Assembly: GCA_028685275.1 (NCBI GenBank) | Contig: JAQUEG010000003.1 | Coordinates: 1 to 16,262 of the forward strand | Reading direction: 5' to 3' | DNA: 16,262 bases | Source: Bacilli bacterium | GTDB lineage: Bacteria; Bacillota_I; Bacilli_A; RF39; UBA660 | Shown here: piece after piece, positions 1 to 7,866 of the stretch | Numbering within the stretch: the stretch's first letter is position 1 | Layout: the number at the start of each line of letters is the position of its first letter | The notes under the pieces: generated by a model | Seen by the model: the letters and a program-made list of their open reading frames with translations, nothing else | Databases searched by the model: none | Told to the model about the DNA's origin: nothing | Made by a program: the position numbers and the translations under genes

Positions 1-1
1 A

Positions 2-1480
2 AAAGAAGCTAAAAGATATTATCCCTTTGATGATTATTTATCTCATGTTCTAGGCTTTGTTGGGATTGATAATCAAGGTCTTAGTGGTTTAGAATTGCAA
101 TATGATAATTATTTGATGGGGGAAAATGGAGCGATTAAATATTTTTCTGATGCCAAGGGTGAAAGATTAAAAATGGCCGAAGTTTATGAACAGCCTCAAG
201 ATGGTATTAATGTTATGTTAACAATTGATCATAAAATTCAAACGGCAGTAGAACGGGAATTAGATAATATCGTGGCTAAATATAACCCTGATAGTGCTTT
301 AATTATTGCGATGGATCCTAATAATGGGGAAATATTAGCGATGAGTTCAAGACCTAATTTTTCTCCTAATAATTATCAAAAATATACAGTTGAAGAAATA
401 AACCGTAATTTACCAATATGGGCGACATATGAGCCTGGTTCTACTTTTAAAATTATTACTTTAACCGCAGCTCTTCAAGAAAATTTAGTTGATTTAAATA
501 AGGATACTTATTATGATACTGGTTCTGTACGCGTGGAAAATGCGAAAATAAGATGTTGGAAAGCAGGGGGGCATGGCCATCAAACTTTTTTAGAGGTGGT
601 AGAAAATTCTTGTAACCCTGGTTTTGTTGAACTAGGTCAACGTTTAGGAAAAGACATATTATTTTCTTATATAGATAAATTTGGTTTTGGCCGGAAGACC
701 GGAATTGATTTAAATGGTGAAGGAACTGGTATCATCTTTAATTTAGACCGAGTTGGACCAGTTGAACTAGCTACTACTTCCTTTGGACAAGGGGTTTCTG
801 TTACTCCTATTCAACAAATTACAGCAGTAAGTGCAGCGATTAATGGCGGTTTTTTGTATCAACCTTATATTGTAAAAAGATTGTTGGAACCAGAAACAAA
901 TGATATAATTAAAGAGAACCAAAAAACATTAGTTAATCAAGTAATTGAGGAAAAAACTAGTATGATGGTTCGTTATGCTTTAGAGAGTGTAGTAGCAAAA
1001 GGTACTGGTCGTCCAGCCTATATTGATGGTTATCGGGTTGGAGGTAAAACTGGAACAGCCCAAAAGGTTAATAAAGGTGTTTATATGGTTGGTAACTATA
1101 TTTTATCATTTATTGGGTTTCTTCCGGCTGATAATCCCAAAGTAGTTGTTTATGTAGCAATAGATCATCCAAGAGGAGTAGTTCAATATGGTGGTGTAGT
1201 AGCGGGACCAATTGCTAAAACAATTATGAATGATTGCATTACTGCTTTAAATATTGACAAAAGAAAAGGGGGAACCGAATTAGAATATAACTGGATGGAT
1301 AAAAAAATATATGATGTACCTAATGTTGTTGGAATGAATAAAAAGGAAGCAATACCACTTTTAAAACATTTTCAAATTGAATGGACAGGAAGTGGTAATA
1401 TTATTATTGAACAATCACCTATTGCTGGTGAAAGAATAGAAGAAGGTTCGAAAGTGAGGTTGTTATTAAATGAACATTAA
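2..1480 (+). CDS. spoVD: SpoVD, sporulation-specific penicillin-binding protein (5' partial)
   Basis: Class B transpeptidase that cross-links cortex peptidoglycan around the forespore, working with the SEDS polymerase SpoVE. The reading frame is open to the window edge (first codons KEAKRYYPFDD), so the N-terminal membrane anchor and most of the dimerisation domain are missing. The three penicillin-binding motifs are visible: STFK with the nucleophilic Ser at 440-442, SCN at 608-616 and KTGTA from 1046. One PASTA repeat closes the protein (from about 1316, starting VPNVVGM). A single PASTA repeat fits SpoVD, whereas the division enzyme PBP2B usually has two. Two Cys residues, in RCW and in SCN, are 19 residues apart, the spacing I recall for the redox-regulated pair of B. 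subtilis SpoVD. The stop overlaps murE by 11 bp. The spoVE gene three genes downstream supports the assignment. FtsI/PBP2B is the alternative. Confidence 0.88.
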   Translation, partial: KEAKRYYPFDDYLSHVLGFVGIDNQGLSGLELQYDNYLMGENGAIKYFSDAKGERLKMAEVYEQPQDGINVMLTIDHKIQTAVERELDNIVAKYNPDSALIIAMDPNNGEILAMSSRPNFSPNNYQKYTVEEINRNLPIWATYEPGSTFKIITLTAALQENLVDLNKDTYYDTGSVRVENAKIRCWKAGGHGHQTFLEVVENSCNPGFVELGQRLGKDILFSYIDKFGFGRKTGIDLNGEGTGIIFNLDRVGPVELATTSFGQGVSVTPIQQITAVSAAINGGFLYQPYIVKRLLEPETNDIIKENQKTLVNQVIEEKTSMMVRYALESVVAKGTGRPAYIDGYRVGGKTGTAQKVNKGVYMVGNYILSFIGFLPADNPKVVVYVAIDHPRGVVQYGGVVAGPIAKTIMNDCITALNIDKRKGGTELEYNWMDKKIYDVPNVVGMNKKEAIPLLKHFQIEWTGSGNIIIEQSPIAGERIEEGSKVRLLLNEH

Positions 1481-2822
1481 AACTAATTCAAAAGAAGTAA
1501 AACCAGGAGATACGTTTATTGCTATTAAAGGATTGACAGTTGATGGTCATAAATATGTAAATGATGCCATTGAAAGAGGTGCGAAAAAAGTAGTTGTTGA
1601 ATATGGCGAATATAATATAGAAACAGAACATGTTCCAGATACTAAACAATATTTAATTGATTATTTAGATGCTAAATATGGTGCTAAAATTAAAACGATG
1701 AAATTAATTGGGGTTACTGGTACAAATGGTAAAACTACTAGTTGTTATTTAATGTATCAAATGTTTAATAAAATGAATATTCCCTGTGCTTATATTGGTA
1801 CAATTGGTTTTTATCTTGATAATGAAGTGATAGAATTAGATAATACAACGCCAGATATTATTAAGTTATATGAAATGTTAATAAAATGTTATGAAACAAA
1901 GATGAAATATGTAGTAATGGAAGTAAGTAGTCATGCTTTAAAACAAGACCGAATTGGTAAATTAAAATTTGATTATGGAATTTTTACTAATTTAACACCA
2001 GAGCATTTAGATTATCATCCAGATCTTAATGATTATGCGGTTAGTAAACAAAAATTATTTACTAATTTAAATGAAGAAGGAAAAGCAATTATTAATATTG
2101 ATTCAGAATATAGTGATATGATGATGGTTAATAAGCATAATATAACATATGGTTATAAAACTAGTAATTATCAAATTTTAGATTATAAGATAAAAGATAT
2201 GAAAACTATTTTTCATATTCGTTATCAAAATAAAACTTATGAAGTTATTACTACCATTCCTGGTAAATATAATATTTACAATATATTGACAATGATCATT
2301 ACATTACAGCAAGAAAAAATTAAATTAACTGATATAATAAAAATGACTCCTATTTTAAAAGCGCCACCTGGGCGAATGGATATTATTAATTATAAAAATA
2401 ATAGTATTATTATTGATTATGCTCATACACCTGATGCTGTTTTTAATGTTTTAAATGCGATAAAAGAATATGCTGATGGTAAAATATATTGTCTTATTGG
2501 CTGTGGTGGTAATCGTGATAAATCAAAAAGGAGCAAAATGGGTTTTTATGCAACAACAATTAGTGATTTTGCTATCATTACTAGTGATAATCCTCGGTAT
2601 GAAAAACCAGAAGATATTATTAATGATATGTTAAAAGGAGTTACTAAGGATAATTATAAAGTTATTATTGATCGAAAAGAAGCAATTGCTTATGGAGTAG
2701 AACAATTAAATAATAAGGACATTTTAGTTATTTTAGGAAAAGGACATGAAGATTATCAAATTATTGGTGATCAAAAATTACATCATAGTGATAAAGAATA
2801 TGTATTAAAAATTTGTAAATGA
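1470..2822 (+). CDS. murE: MurE, UDP-MurNAc-tripeptide ligase (meso-DAP type)
   Basis: Cytoplasmic ATP-dependent ligase adding the third stem residue to UDP-MurNAc-L-Ala-D-Glu. The ATP loop GTNGKTT starts at residue 84, and the amino-acid selectivity motif DNPR lies at residues 373-376. DNPR is characteristic of meso-diaminopimelate enzymes; Lys-adding enzymes carry other residues there. The protein has 450 residues, short for the family, and opens almost directly on the uridine-binding segment (TNSKEVKPGD, matching the usual TDSRxVxPG), so about 25 N-terminal residues seen in B. subtilis MurE are absent. The start cannot be moved upstream because an in-frame TAA sits at 1467-1469, immediately before the ATG. 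A GTGAGGT ribosome site lies about 9 bp upstream, inside spoVD. It is followed without a gap by mraY. Confidence 0.95.
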   Translation: MNIKTNSKEVKPGDTFIAIKGLTVDGHKYVNDAIERGAKKVVVEYGEYNIETEHVPDTKQYLIDYLDAKYGAKIKTMKLIGVTGTNGKTTSCYLMYQMFNKMNIPCAYIGTIGFYLDNEVIELDNTTPDIIKLYEMLIKCYETKMKYVVMEVSSHALKQDRIGKLKFDYGIFTNLTPEHLDYHPDLNDYAVSKQKLFTNLNEEGKAIINIDSEYSDMMMVNKHNITYGYKTSNYQILDYKIKDMKTIFHIRYQNKTYEVITTIPGKYNIYNILTMIITLQQEKIKLTDIIKMTPILKAPPGRMDIINYKNNSIIIDYAHTPDAVFNVLNAIKEYADGKIYCLIGCGGNRDKSKRSKMGFYATTISDFAIITSDNPRYEKPEDIINDMLKGVTKDNYKVIIDRKEAIAYGVEQLNNKDILVILGKGHEDYQIIGDQKLHHSDKEYVLKICK

Positions 2823-2832
2823 GGTGAATTTT

Positions 2833-3828
2833 ATGTTAATTTTAGCAAAATCTGTATTAGCATTAATGATTGGATTTTTATTATCAACATTTTTAGGTTT
2901 AATTATTATTCCCATATTAAAAAAAATGAAAATAGGACAACGAATAAGTATTTATTTAGCTAATTCTGTGCATCGGAAGAAAGCAGGAACGCCAACAATG
3001 GGTGGTATAATATTTATTTTATCAACCATTATTTCGATTGCAGTGTTATTTTTGATGGGGAAATTAGATTTTAGTTATAACATTTTTATTGTTATATTTG
3101 TTTTAATTAGTTATGCAAGCATTGGCTTTATTGATGATTATTTAAGTATAAAACGAAATAATAATGTTGGTTTAACTGAAATTCAAAAATTACTTTTACA
3201 ATTATTGGTTGCTATTGTATTTTTCTTTTTATATATGAAAAGTGGTAATGATCCTATTGTCGAAATTTACACTTTAAATATTCGGATTAATTTAGGGTTT
3301 ATGTATGGATTCTTTATTTTATTTGTGTTAATTGCATCAGCCAATGCGGTTAATATTACTGATGGTTTAGATGGTTTAGCAGCCGGCTTATCTGCGATTG
3401 CCTTTTTATCTTTTGGATTAATTAGTTGGGGTGCTGGTTGGGTTGCTGGCTATGAAGAAATTGCAATTTTATGTTTTATTATGGTGGGTTCTTTACTAGG
3501 ATTCTTAATATATAATTCACATCCAGCCAAGGTTTTTATGGGTGATGTAGGCTCCTTAGCACTAGGTGCTACTTTAGCAACAATAGCGATTTTAACTGGT
3601 CATGAATTAACATTAGTGGTAGTAGCAGGTGTATTTGTAGTAGAAACTTTAGTTACTATAATTCAAATTATTACGGTTAAGTTATATAATAAAAGATTTT
3701 TTCTAATGACCCCTTTACATCATCATTTTGAAAAATTAGGTTGGGAAGAAAATGATATAATTAAATTATTTTGGGTAGTTGGCTTTATTTTAGGAATGGC
3801 CGGCATTGCCTTTGGGGTGTGGATATAG
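2833..3828 (+). CDS. mraY: MraY, phospho-MurNAc-pentapeptide translocase
   Basis: Polytopic membrane enzyme that transfers phospho-MurNAc-pentapeptide from UDP to undecaprenyl phosphate, forming lipid I. Family signatures are present in order: HRKKAGTPTMGG near residue 47, the DDY motif at 101-103, NITDGLDGLAAG near 174, MGDVGS near 237 and TPLHHHFE near 293, which together hold the Mg2+ and substrate-binding residues. At 331 residues it has the usual length, with about ten hydrophobic segments. I chose the ATG at 2833 because GAGGTGA at 2821-2827 is then a correctly spaced ribosome site. A GTG at 2824 would lie inside that site. The ribosome site overlaps the murE stop codon, so translation is probably coupled. 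In B. subtilis murD follows mraY; here a SEDS gene follows directly. Confidence 0.96.
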   Translation: MLILAKSVLALMIGFLLSTFLGLIIIPILKKMKIGQRISIYLANSVHRKKAGTPTMGGIIFILSTIISIAVLFLMGKLDFSYNIFIVIFVLISYASIGFIDDYLSIKRNNNVGLTEIQKLLLQLLVAIVFFFLYMKSGNDPIVEIYTLNIRINLGFMYGFFILFVLIASANAVNITDGLDGLAAGLSAIAFLSFGLISWGAGWVAGYEEIAILCFIMVGSLLGFLIYNSHPAKVFMGDVGSLALGATLATIAILTGHELTLVVVAGVFVVETLVTIIQIITVKLYNKRFFLMTPLHHHFEKLGWEENDIIKLFWVVGFILGMAGIAFGVWI

Positions 3829-4931
3829 TGAAACAAAATTCAGGGGATTTAATCTTATTATTAAGTATAATTATAATTTCTCTTTTTGGGTTATTAATGA
3901 TTTATTCCTCCTCCGCCATTTGGGCTGAATATAAATTTGATGACCCCTTTAAATATTTCAAAGCACAAGGTTTATTTTTAATAACTGGATATATATTAAT
4001 GTACATTGTATCAAAAATATATTATAAGAACTATTTGGACAAAGCAAACATTATACTATTAATTTGTTTTGTCCTTTTAATTTTAGTATTAATACCAGGA
4101 ATAGGAACTATTCGTAATGGTTCTCGTAGTTGGTTTGGGGTTGGTGGATTTGGAATTCAACCAAGTGAATTTGCTAAATTAGGTTTAATAATATTTACTG
4201 CTAAATATTTAACTAAAAATGAAAAATTAATTAAGAATATTAAAAAAGGAGTTTTTCCGATATTAGGTATTACTTTATTATTTTTTGGATTAATTATGTT
4301 ACAACCAGATTTTGGTACCGGTGTTATATTAGTTATGTCAATTATCGGTTTATTATATATTGCTGGAATTAAGTTTTCATTTTTTACTAAACTAGCGATT
4401 GTTGGTTTAGTTGGAATGGTTGGTTTAATTATTGCGGCTCCATATCGTTTACAACGAATTATTACTTTTATAAATCCGTGGGCAGATCCATTAGGTAGTG
4501 GGTTTCAAACTATTCAATCATTATTTGCAATTGGTCCAGGGGGTCTTTTAGGATTAGGTTTAGGAAATTCGATTCAAAAACATTTTTATTTACCAGAACC
4601 ACAAACGGATTTTATCTTTTCTATTATTGCCGAAGAATTAGGATTTTTAGGAGCTTTAACAATCGGATGTTTGTTTATTTTAATAATTATTAGAGGTTAT
4701 TCAATTGCCATGAATACGACTGATGTATTTGCAAAATATTTAGCATTTGGTATAACTTTTCAAGTTACTTTTCAAGCCGCTTTAAACTTAATGGTAGTAG
4801 TAGGATTAGTCCCAGTAACGGGTATTACTTTACCATTTATTAGTTATGGTGGCTCTAGTTTATTAATTACTTTAATTGCGATGGGGATTCTTTTAAATAT
4901 AAGTAAATATCAGGAAAATAGATTGAAATAA
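3828..4931 (+). CDS. spoVE: SpoVE/FtsW-type SEDS peptidoglycan polymerase
   Basis: Integral membrane glycosyltransferase of the SEDS family that polymerises lipid II, paired with a class B PBP, here most likely SpoVD. Visible family motifs: GSRSWFG near residue 98, QPSEFAKL at 111, LQPDFGTG at 158, LPEPQTDFIFSIIAEELG at 255-272 with the conserved Asp261, and GLVPVTGITLPFISYGGSSL at 326-345. From the GTG at 3828 the product is 367 residues, almost exactly the length of B. subtilis SpoVE. This start overlaps the mraY TAG by one base and has a GGGGTG site 8 bp upstream. A longer frame from an ATG at 3771 would overlap mraY by 58 bp and has no ribosome site. The SpoVE name rests on context with spoVD; an FtsW division role, or both roles, cannot be excluded. 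Confidence 0.85.
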   Translation: MKQNSGDLILLLSIIIISLFGLLMIYSSSAIWAEYKFDDPFKYFKAQGLFLITGYILMYIVSKIYYKNYLDKANIILLICFVLLILVLIPGIGTIRNGSRSWFGVGGFGIQPSEFAKLGLIIFTAKYLTKNEKLIKNIKKGVFPILGITLLFFGLIMLQPDFGTGVILVMSIIGLLYIAGIKFSFFTKLAIVGLVGMVGLIIAAPYRLQRIITFINPWADPLGSGFQTIQSLFAIGPGGLLGLGLGNSIQKHFYLPEPQTDFIFSIIAEELGFLGALTIGCLFILIIIRGYSIAMNTTDVFAKYLAFGITFQVTFQAALNLMVVVGLVPVTGITLPFISYGGSSLLITLIAMGILLNISKYQENRLK

Positions 4932-5033
4932 AAAAGCTAAAAAGGGATTAAATCTTAATGAATTAAAAATTGTGTTTAAAATTAATTTTATGGTGTGGAA
5001 TAATTTCAAGTAAGTTATATCTTCTATTTTTTC

Positions 5034-5062
5034 TTGCTTATCTTTATTATTACTGCTATAAT
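5034..5062 (+). promoter_or_regulatory. Sigma-A promoter with extended -10, upstream of the kinase gene
   Basis: TTGCTT at 5034-5039 and a perfect TATAAT at 5057-5062 are separated by 17 bp, and a TG one base before the -10 box gives the extended form. Initiation near 5069 would leave a leader of about 25 bases before the preferred ATG at 5095. The kinase gene is thus probably independent of the mur cluster. No convincing terminator is visible between spoVE and this promoter. Confidence 0.75.
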
Positions 5063-5094
5063 AAAATTCAATTTTTTAAATGGCAGGTGGTAAA

Positions 5095-5949
5095 ATGAAT
5101 GCAATAATAGATCGTTTTGATGGATATGGCAATATTAAAGATACATCGCTTAAATCAATTTTAATTGAATATAAAAATTTAAATAACTTATATCCTCAAA
5201 TTGGTCATGGTGCGGAAGGTTTAGTATATAAATACAATGATGCTACGGCAGCAAAAATATTTAGTTTGTTGAAAGAAGAATTGTTAGATCGTAAATTCAA
5301 AAAAATAGAATATTGGGGGAAAATGAAAGATGAGTCTTTTGAATTTCCACAAGGTTTAGTCGGTTATGATAATAATAAAAAAGCAGGATATTATATGAAT
5401 TATATTGAAACAAATGAAAGGATAAGTACTTATTACGATCTTAGATACTTAAAAGATAAAGCAAAAGTTATTGAATATTTATTAAAAGCAGAAAACGCTA
5501 TAAAAAGAATCCATAATAAGGGTATTATAATTGGTGATATACACGGTAGAAATATAATGATTGATAAAAATAACAACCCAAGATTTGTAGATACTGATAA
5601 TTATGCCACTGAATCTTTTGGTTTTGATTATTTACCATCTCTTACAAAAGTATATGAGGATATATTTCATAGTCAATGCTCTTTAATTGATAATGATAAA
5701 TTTATATTTGTGTTGATGACACTACATTATTTTGTTAATGGTACTATAATAAACTTGTCTACTTCAAAAAGATTTTTTCGTGAGTTAATTGAATATTTAG
5801 ATGTAAATAAGTTTTCTAAAGATATATTGACTTTAATCTTTTCAGATTCTAAAGATAAACCTTATATTGGTGAAATGTTAAGAGAGATAGATCCGGAAAA
5901 AGAACTAATTAAAAGGGAACATGTTTATGCCCTTAATCGATTTATTTAA
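5095..5949 (+). CDS. Stand-alone protein-kinase-fold protein, function unknown
   Basis: A 284-residue cytoplasmic protein with a eukaryotic-like kinase fold and no membrane segment or sensor domain. Visible elements are a glycine-rich loop IGHGAEGLVYKY at residues 37-48, the ATP-binding Lys54 in AAKIF, a catalytic loop GDIHGRN at 147-153 (candidate catalytic Asp148 and metal-binding Asn153), and VDTDNY at 165-170 with Asp166 in the DFG position. These residues look intact, so it is probably an active phosphotransferase, on protein or a small molecule. The start is the ATG at 5095, four bases after AGGTGG (5085-5090). The in-frame ATG at 5080 has no ribosome site. It has its own promoter and lies between spoVE and miaB, where the mur cluster of B. 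subtilis would continue. It is not recognisably PrkC (no transmembrane or PASTA part) or CotH. Substrate unknown. Confidence 0.7.
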   Translation: MNAIIDRFDGYGNIKDTSLKSILIEYKNLNNLYPQIGHGAEGLVYKYNDATAAKIFSLLKEELLDRKFKKIEYWGKMKDESFEFPQGLVGYDNNKKAGYYMNYIETNERISTYYDLRYLKDKAKVIEYLLKAENAIKRIHNKGIIIGDIHGRNIMIDKNNNPRFVDTDNYATESFGFDYLPSLTKVYEDIFHSQCSLIDNDKFIFVLMTLHYFVNGTIINLSTSKRFFRELIEYLDVNKFSKDILTLIFSDSKDKPYIGEMLREIDPEKELIKREHVYALNRFI

Positions 5950-6037
5950 TAATGTAGTTATATTTTAGTAATTATATAATTAGTATAGAATTCTTTTAAA
6001 TTTCCAGAATTAAAAATACCATTTTTAATCAATATTT

Positions 6038-6066
6038 TTTGTATATTTATACATCCATGTTATAAT
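6038..6066 (+). promoter_or_regulatory. Sigma-A promoter of miaB-ricA
   Basis: A perfect TATAAT at 6061-6066 is preceded by TGT, giving an extended -10. The -35 region is weak: TTTGTA at 6038-6043 with 17-bp spacing, or TTGTAT at 6039-6044 with 16. The start would lie near 6073, about 20 bases before the miaB ATG. The 18 bases CATGTTATAATATTGATG from 6056 recur with one mismatch in front of lepA. Confidence 0.7.
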
Positions 6067-6092
6067 ATTGATGTTAGAAATGGGGTGATTAG

Positions 6093-7526
6093 ATGCGTAA
6101 ACCAAATATGATGGAAGCGAAAAAAAGAACTAGGGCGGAAATAAAAGTTATTCGTGATGCTTATATCGTACCTTCATCAATCAATAATATTGGTATTGAT
6201 AAAAAATATTTTCTTCGTACTTATGGTTGTCAAATGAATGTTCATGATAGTGAAAATATTAAAGGTGAATTAGAAGAATTAGGTTATACCGAAATAGACA
6301 ACTATGAAGATGCTGATTTAATTATTATTAATACCTGTGCGATTAGGGAAAATGCTCATAATAAAGTCTTTGGTTTTTTAGGTCGCTTAAAACACTTAAA
6401 GAAACAAAAACCAAATATACTAGTTGGTTTATGTGGTTGTATGGCCCAAGAAGAAGCAGTAGTTAATGAAATTATTGATAAGTATCAATGGTTAGATTTT
6501 GTGTTTGGTACGCATAATATTCATGAATTACCGCAAATTCTTAAACAACATTTAGATTTAAAACAATTAATAGTTGAAGTTCCTAGTAATGAAGGTAATA
6601 TTTACGAAAACATTCCCGTTAAAAGAGATCATCCTTTTAAAGCTTGGGTTAATATTATGTATGGTTGTGATAAGTTCTGTACTTATTGTATTGTGCCTTA
6701 TACGAGAGGAAAACAAAGAAGTAGAAGACCAGAAGATATTATTAATGAAGTAAAAGACTTAATTAAAAAAGGTTATTTAGAGGTTACTTTATTAGGTCAA
6801 AATGTTAATGCTTATGGTAAGGATTTTACAGGGTTAGATTATAATATGGCTACCTTATTAAAAGATATAAGTAAATTACCAATTAAAAGAATTCGTTTTC
6901 TTACTAGTCATCCCTGGGATTTTACTAAGGAAATGATTTTAGTTATAAAAAATAATTCTAATATAATGCCTCATTTTCATTTACCAATTCAAGCAGGTAG
7001 TAATAAAGTATTAAAATTAATGGGGCGACGTTATACAAAGGAATCATATTTAGAATTATATCAGAAAATTAAACAAGCAATCCCTGGTGCTAGTATTACT
7101 ACTGATATTATTGTTGGGTTTCCTAATGAAACTGAAGTTGATTTTAAAGAAACTTTAGATATTGTTAATAAATGTAAATTTGATAGTGCCTTTACATTTA
7201 TATATTCACCAAGAGAAGGAACTGGTGCGGCGAGAATAGTTGATATAGTAGATATTAAAGAAAAAGAAGCCCGTTTGCAAACCTTAAATCAATTAATTAA
7301 TAAATATACCTTAGAGTCTAATCAAAAATTAATGAATAAAATGGTACCTGTTTTAATCGAAGGGAAAAGCGCTAGGAATGAAGCATTATTAGTTGGTTAT
7401 ACTGATACCTTTAAATTAGTTAACATTAAAGGTGATTCTTCTTTAATTGGTAAAATTGTTGATGTTAAGATAACAGAAGTAAAAACTTGGTGTTTATATG
7501 GGGAAGTAAATAATGGAAAAAATTAA
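6093..7526 (+). CDS. miaB: MiaB, tRNA methylthiotransferase
   Basis: Radical-SAM enzyme that converts i6A37 to ms2i6A37 in tRNAs reading U-starting codons. N-terminal UPF0004 domain: three cluster cysteines at Cys46 (TYGCQMNVHDSE), Cys82 (NTCAIRENA) and Cys116 (GLCGCMAQ). Radical-SAM domain: GCDKFCTYCIVPYTRG with CxxxCxxC at 192, 196 and 199. A C-terminal TRAM domain covers roughly residues 405-470. The YGCQMNxHDSE form and the RENAxxKVFG sequence fit MiaB rather than MtaB. With 477 residues it is full length. The ATG has GGGGTGA at 6082-6088 five bases before it. The stop overlaps the next gene by 14 bp, which, with the same order in B. subtilis (ymcB-ymcA), suggests co-transcription and coupled translation. 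Confidence 0.96.
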   Translation: MRKPNMMEAKKRTRAEIKVIRDAYIVPSSINNIGIDKKYFLRTYGCQMNVHDSENIKGELEELGYTEIDNYEDADLIIINTCAIRENAHNKVFGFLGRLKHLKKQKPNILVGLCGCMAQEEAVVNEIIDKYQWLDFVFGTHNIHELPQILKQHLDLKQLIVEVPSNEGNIYENIPVKRDHPFKAWVNIMYGCDKFCTYCIVPYTRGKQRSRRPEDIINEVKDLIKKGYLEVTLLGQNVNAYGKDFTGLDYNMATLLKDISKLPIKRIRFLTSHPWDFTKEMILVIKNNSNIMPHFHLPIQAGSNKVLKLMGRRYTKESYLELYQKIKQAIPGASITTDIIVGFPNETEVDFKETLDIVNKCKFDSAFTFIYSPREGTGAARIVDIVDIKEKEARLQTLNQLINKYTLESNQKLMNKMVPVLIEGKSARNEALLVGYTDTFKLVNIKGDSSLIGKIVDVKITEVKTWCLYGEVNNGKN

Positions 7527-7836
7527 AAAAAAGTTTGATGAATTAATTCAATTAATAAAGGATTCCAAACTATATAATAAATACCAACGTCTTTTAATTG
7601 AAATGAATAAAGATCAAGAATTAAATAATTTAATTAGTGAAATAAAAGAATTACAACAACAAATAGTAATTAAAGAACATCAATTAAAACCAGTAAAAGA
7701 ATTAGAAATAAAATTAAAAAAGAAATATCAACAATTATATAAAAGTTCCCTTTATAAAGAATATTTAAAAACAACTAAAGAATTAAATATTATGATTCAG
7801 CATATTAGCAATCGTATTCAAATCTTTTTTAATTAA
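7513..7836 (+). CDS. ricA: YmcA/YlbF-family protein (RicA-like)
   Basis: A 107-residue, strongly charged, almost wholly helical protein of the YlbF/YmcA (Com_YlbF) family. In B. subtilis RicA (YmcA), RicF (YlbF) and RicT (YaaT) form a complex affecting RNase Y-dependent mRNA processing, competence, biofilm formation and sporulation. The assignment uses the N-terminal LIQLIKDSKLYNKYQRL segment, the ELQQQ segment, the second helix pair ending in NIMIQHISNRI, and the position directly after miaB. It is shorter than the roughly 140 residues of B. subtilis YmcA and contains no cysteine, whereas B. subtilis RicA helps bind an Fe-S cluster through C-terminal cysteines. The ATG lies inside the miaB end, with GGGGAAG about 7-9 bases upstream. 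RicF is the alternative, so the symbol is tentative. B. subtilis has cotE next; here the unit ends at a terminator. Confidence 0.78.
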   Translation: MEKIKKKFDELIQLIKDSKLYNKYQRLLIEMNKDQELNNLISEIKELQQQIVIKEHQLKPVKELEIKLKKKYQQLYKSSLYKEYLKTTKELNIMIQHISNRIQIFFN

Positions 7837-7866
7837 AAAATAAGAACCAGTTTTGGTTCTTATTTT
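7837..7866. terminator. Bidirectional rho-independent terminator
   Basis: A perfect 13-bp inverted repeat, AAAATAAGAACCA at 7837-7849 and TGGTTCTTATTTT at 7854-7866, encloses the loop GTTT. The A-rich 5' flank and T-rich 3' arm give a U tract in both directions, so it can end both the miaB-ricA transcript and the convergent minus-strand gene. The minus-strand stop codon (7860-7862) lies inside it. Confidence 0.85.

Noticed and set aside
3771..3827. Upstream ATG that would extend spoVE by 19 residues
   Set aside because: It overlaps the conserved end of mraY, encodes a non-family sequence and has no ribosome site; the GTG at 3828 gives the family length.
4977..4990. 14-bp palindrome TAAAATTAATTTTA between spoVE and the kinase gene
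   Set aside because: Simple AT-only palindrome expected by chance in this base composition; not placed relative to the promoter like an operator.
6009..6029. Perfect 9-bp inverted repeat ATTAAAAAT / ATTTTTAAT after the kinase gene
   Set aside because: The stem is AT-only with a 3-base loop; too weak for a confident terminator, although a T run follows at 6035-6040.
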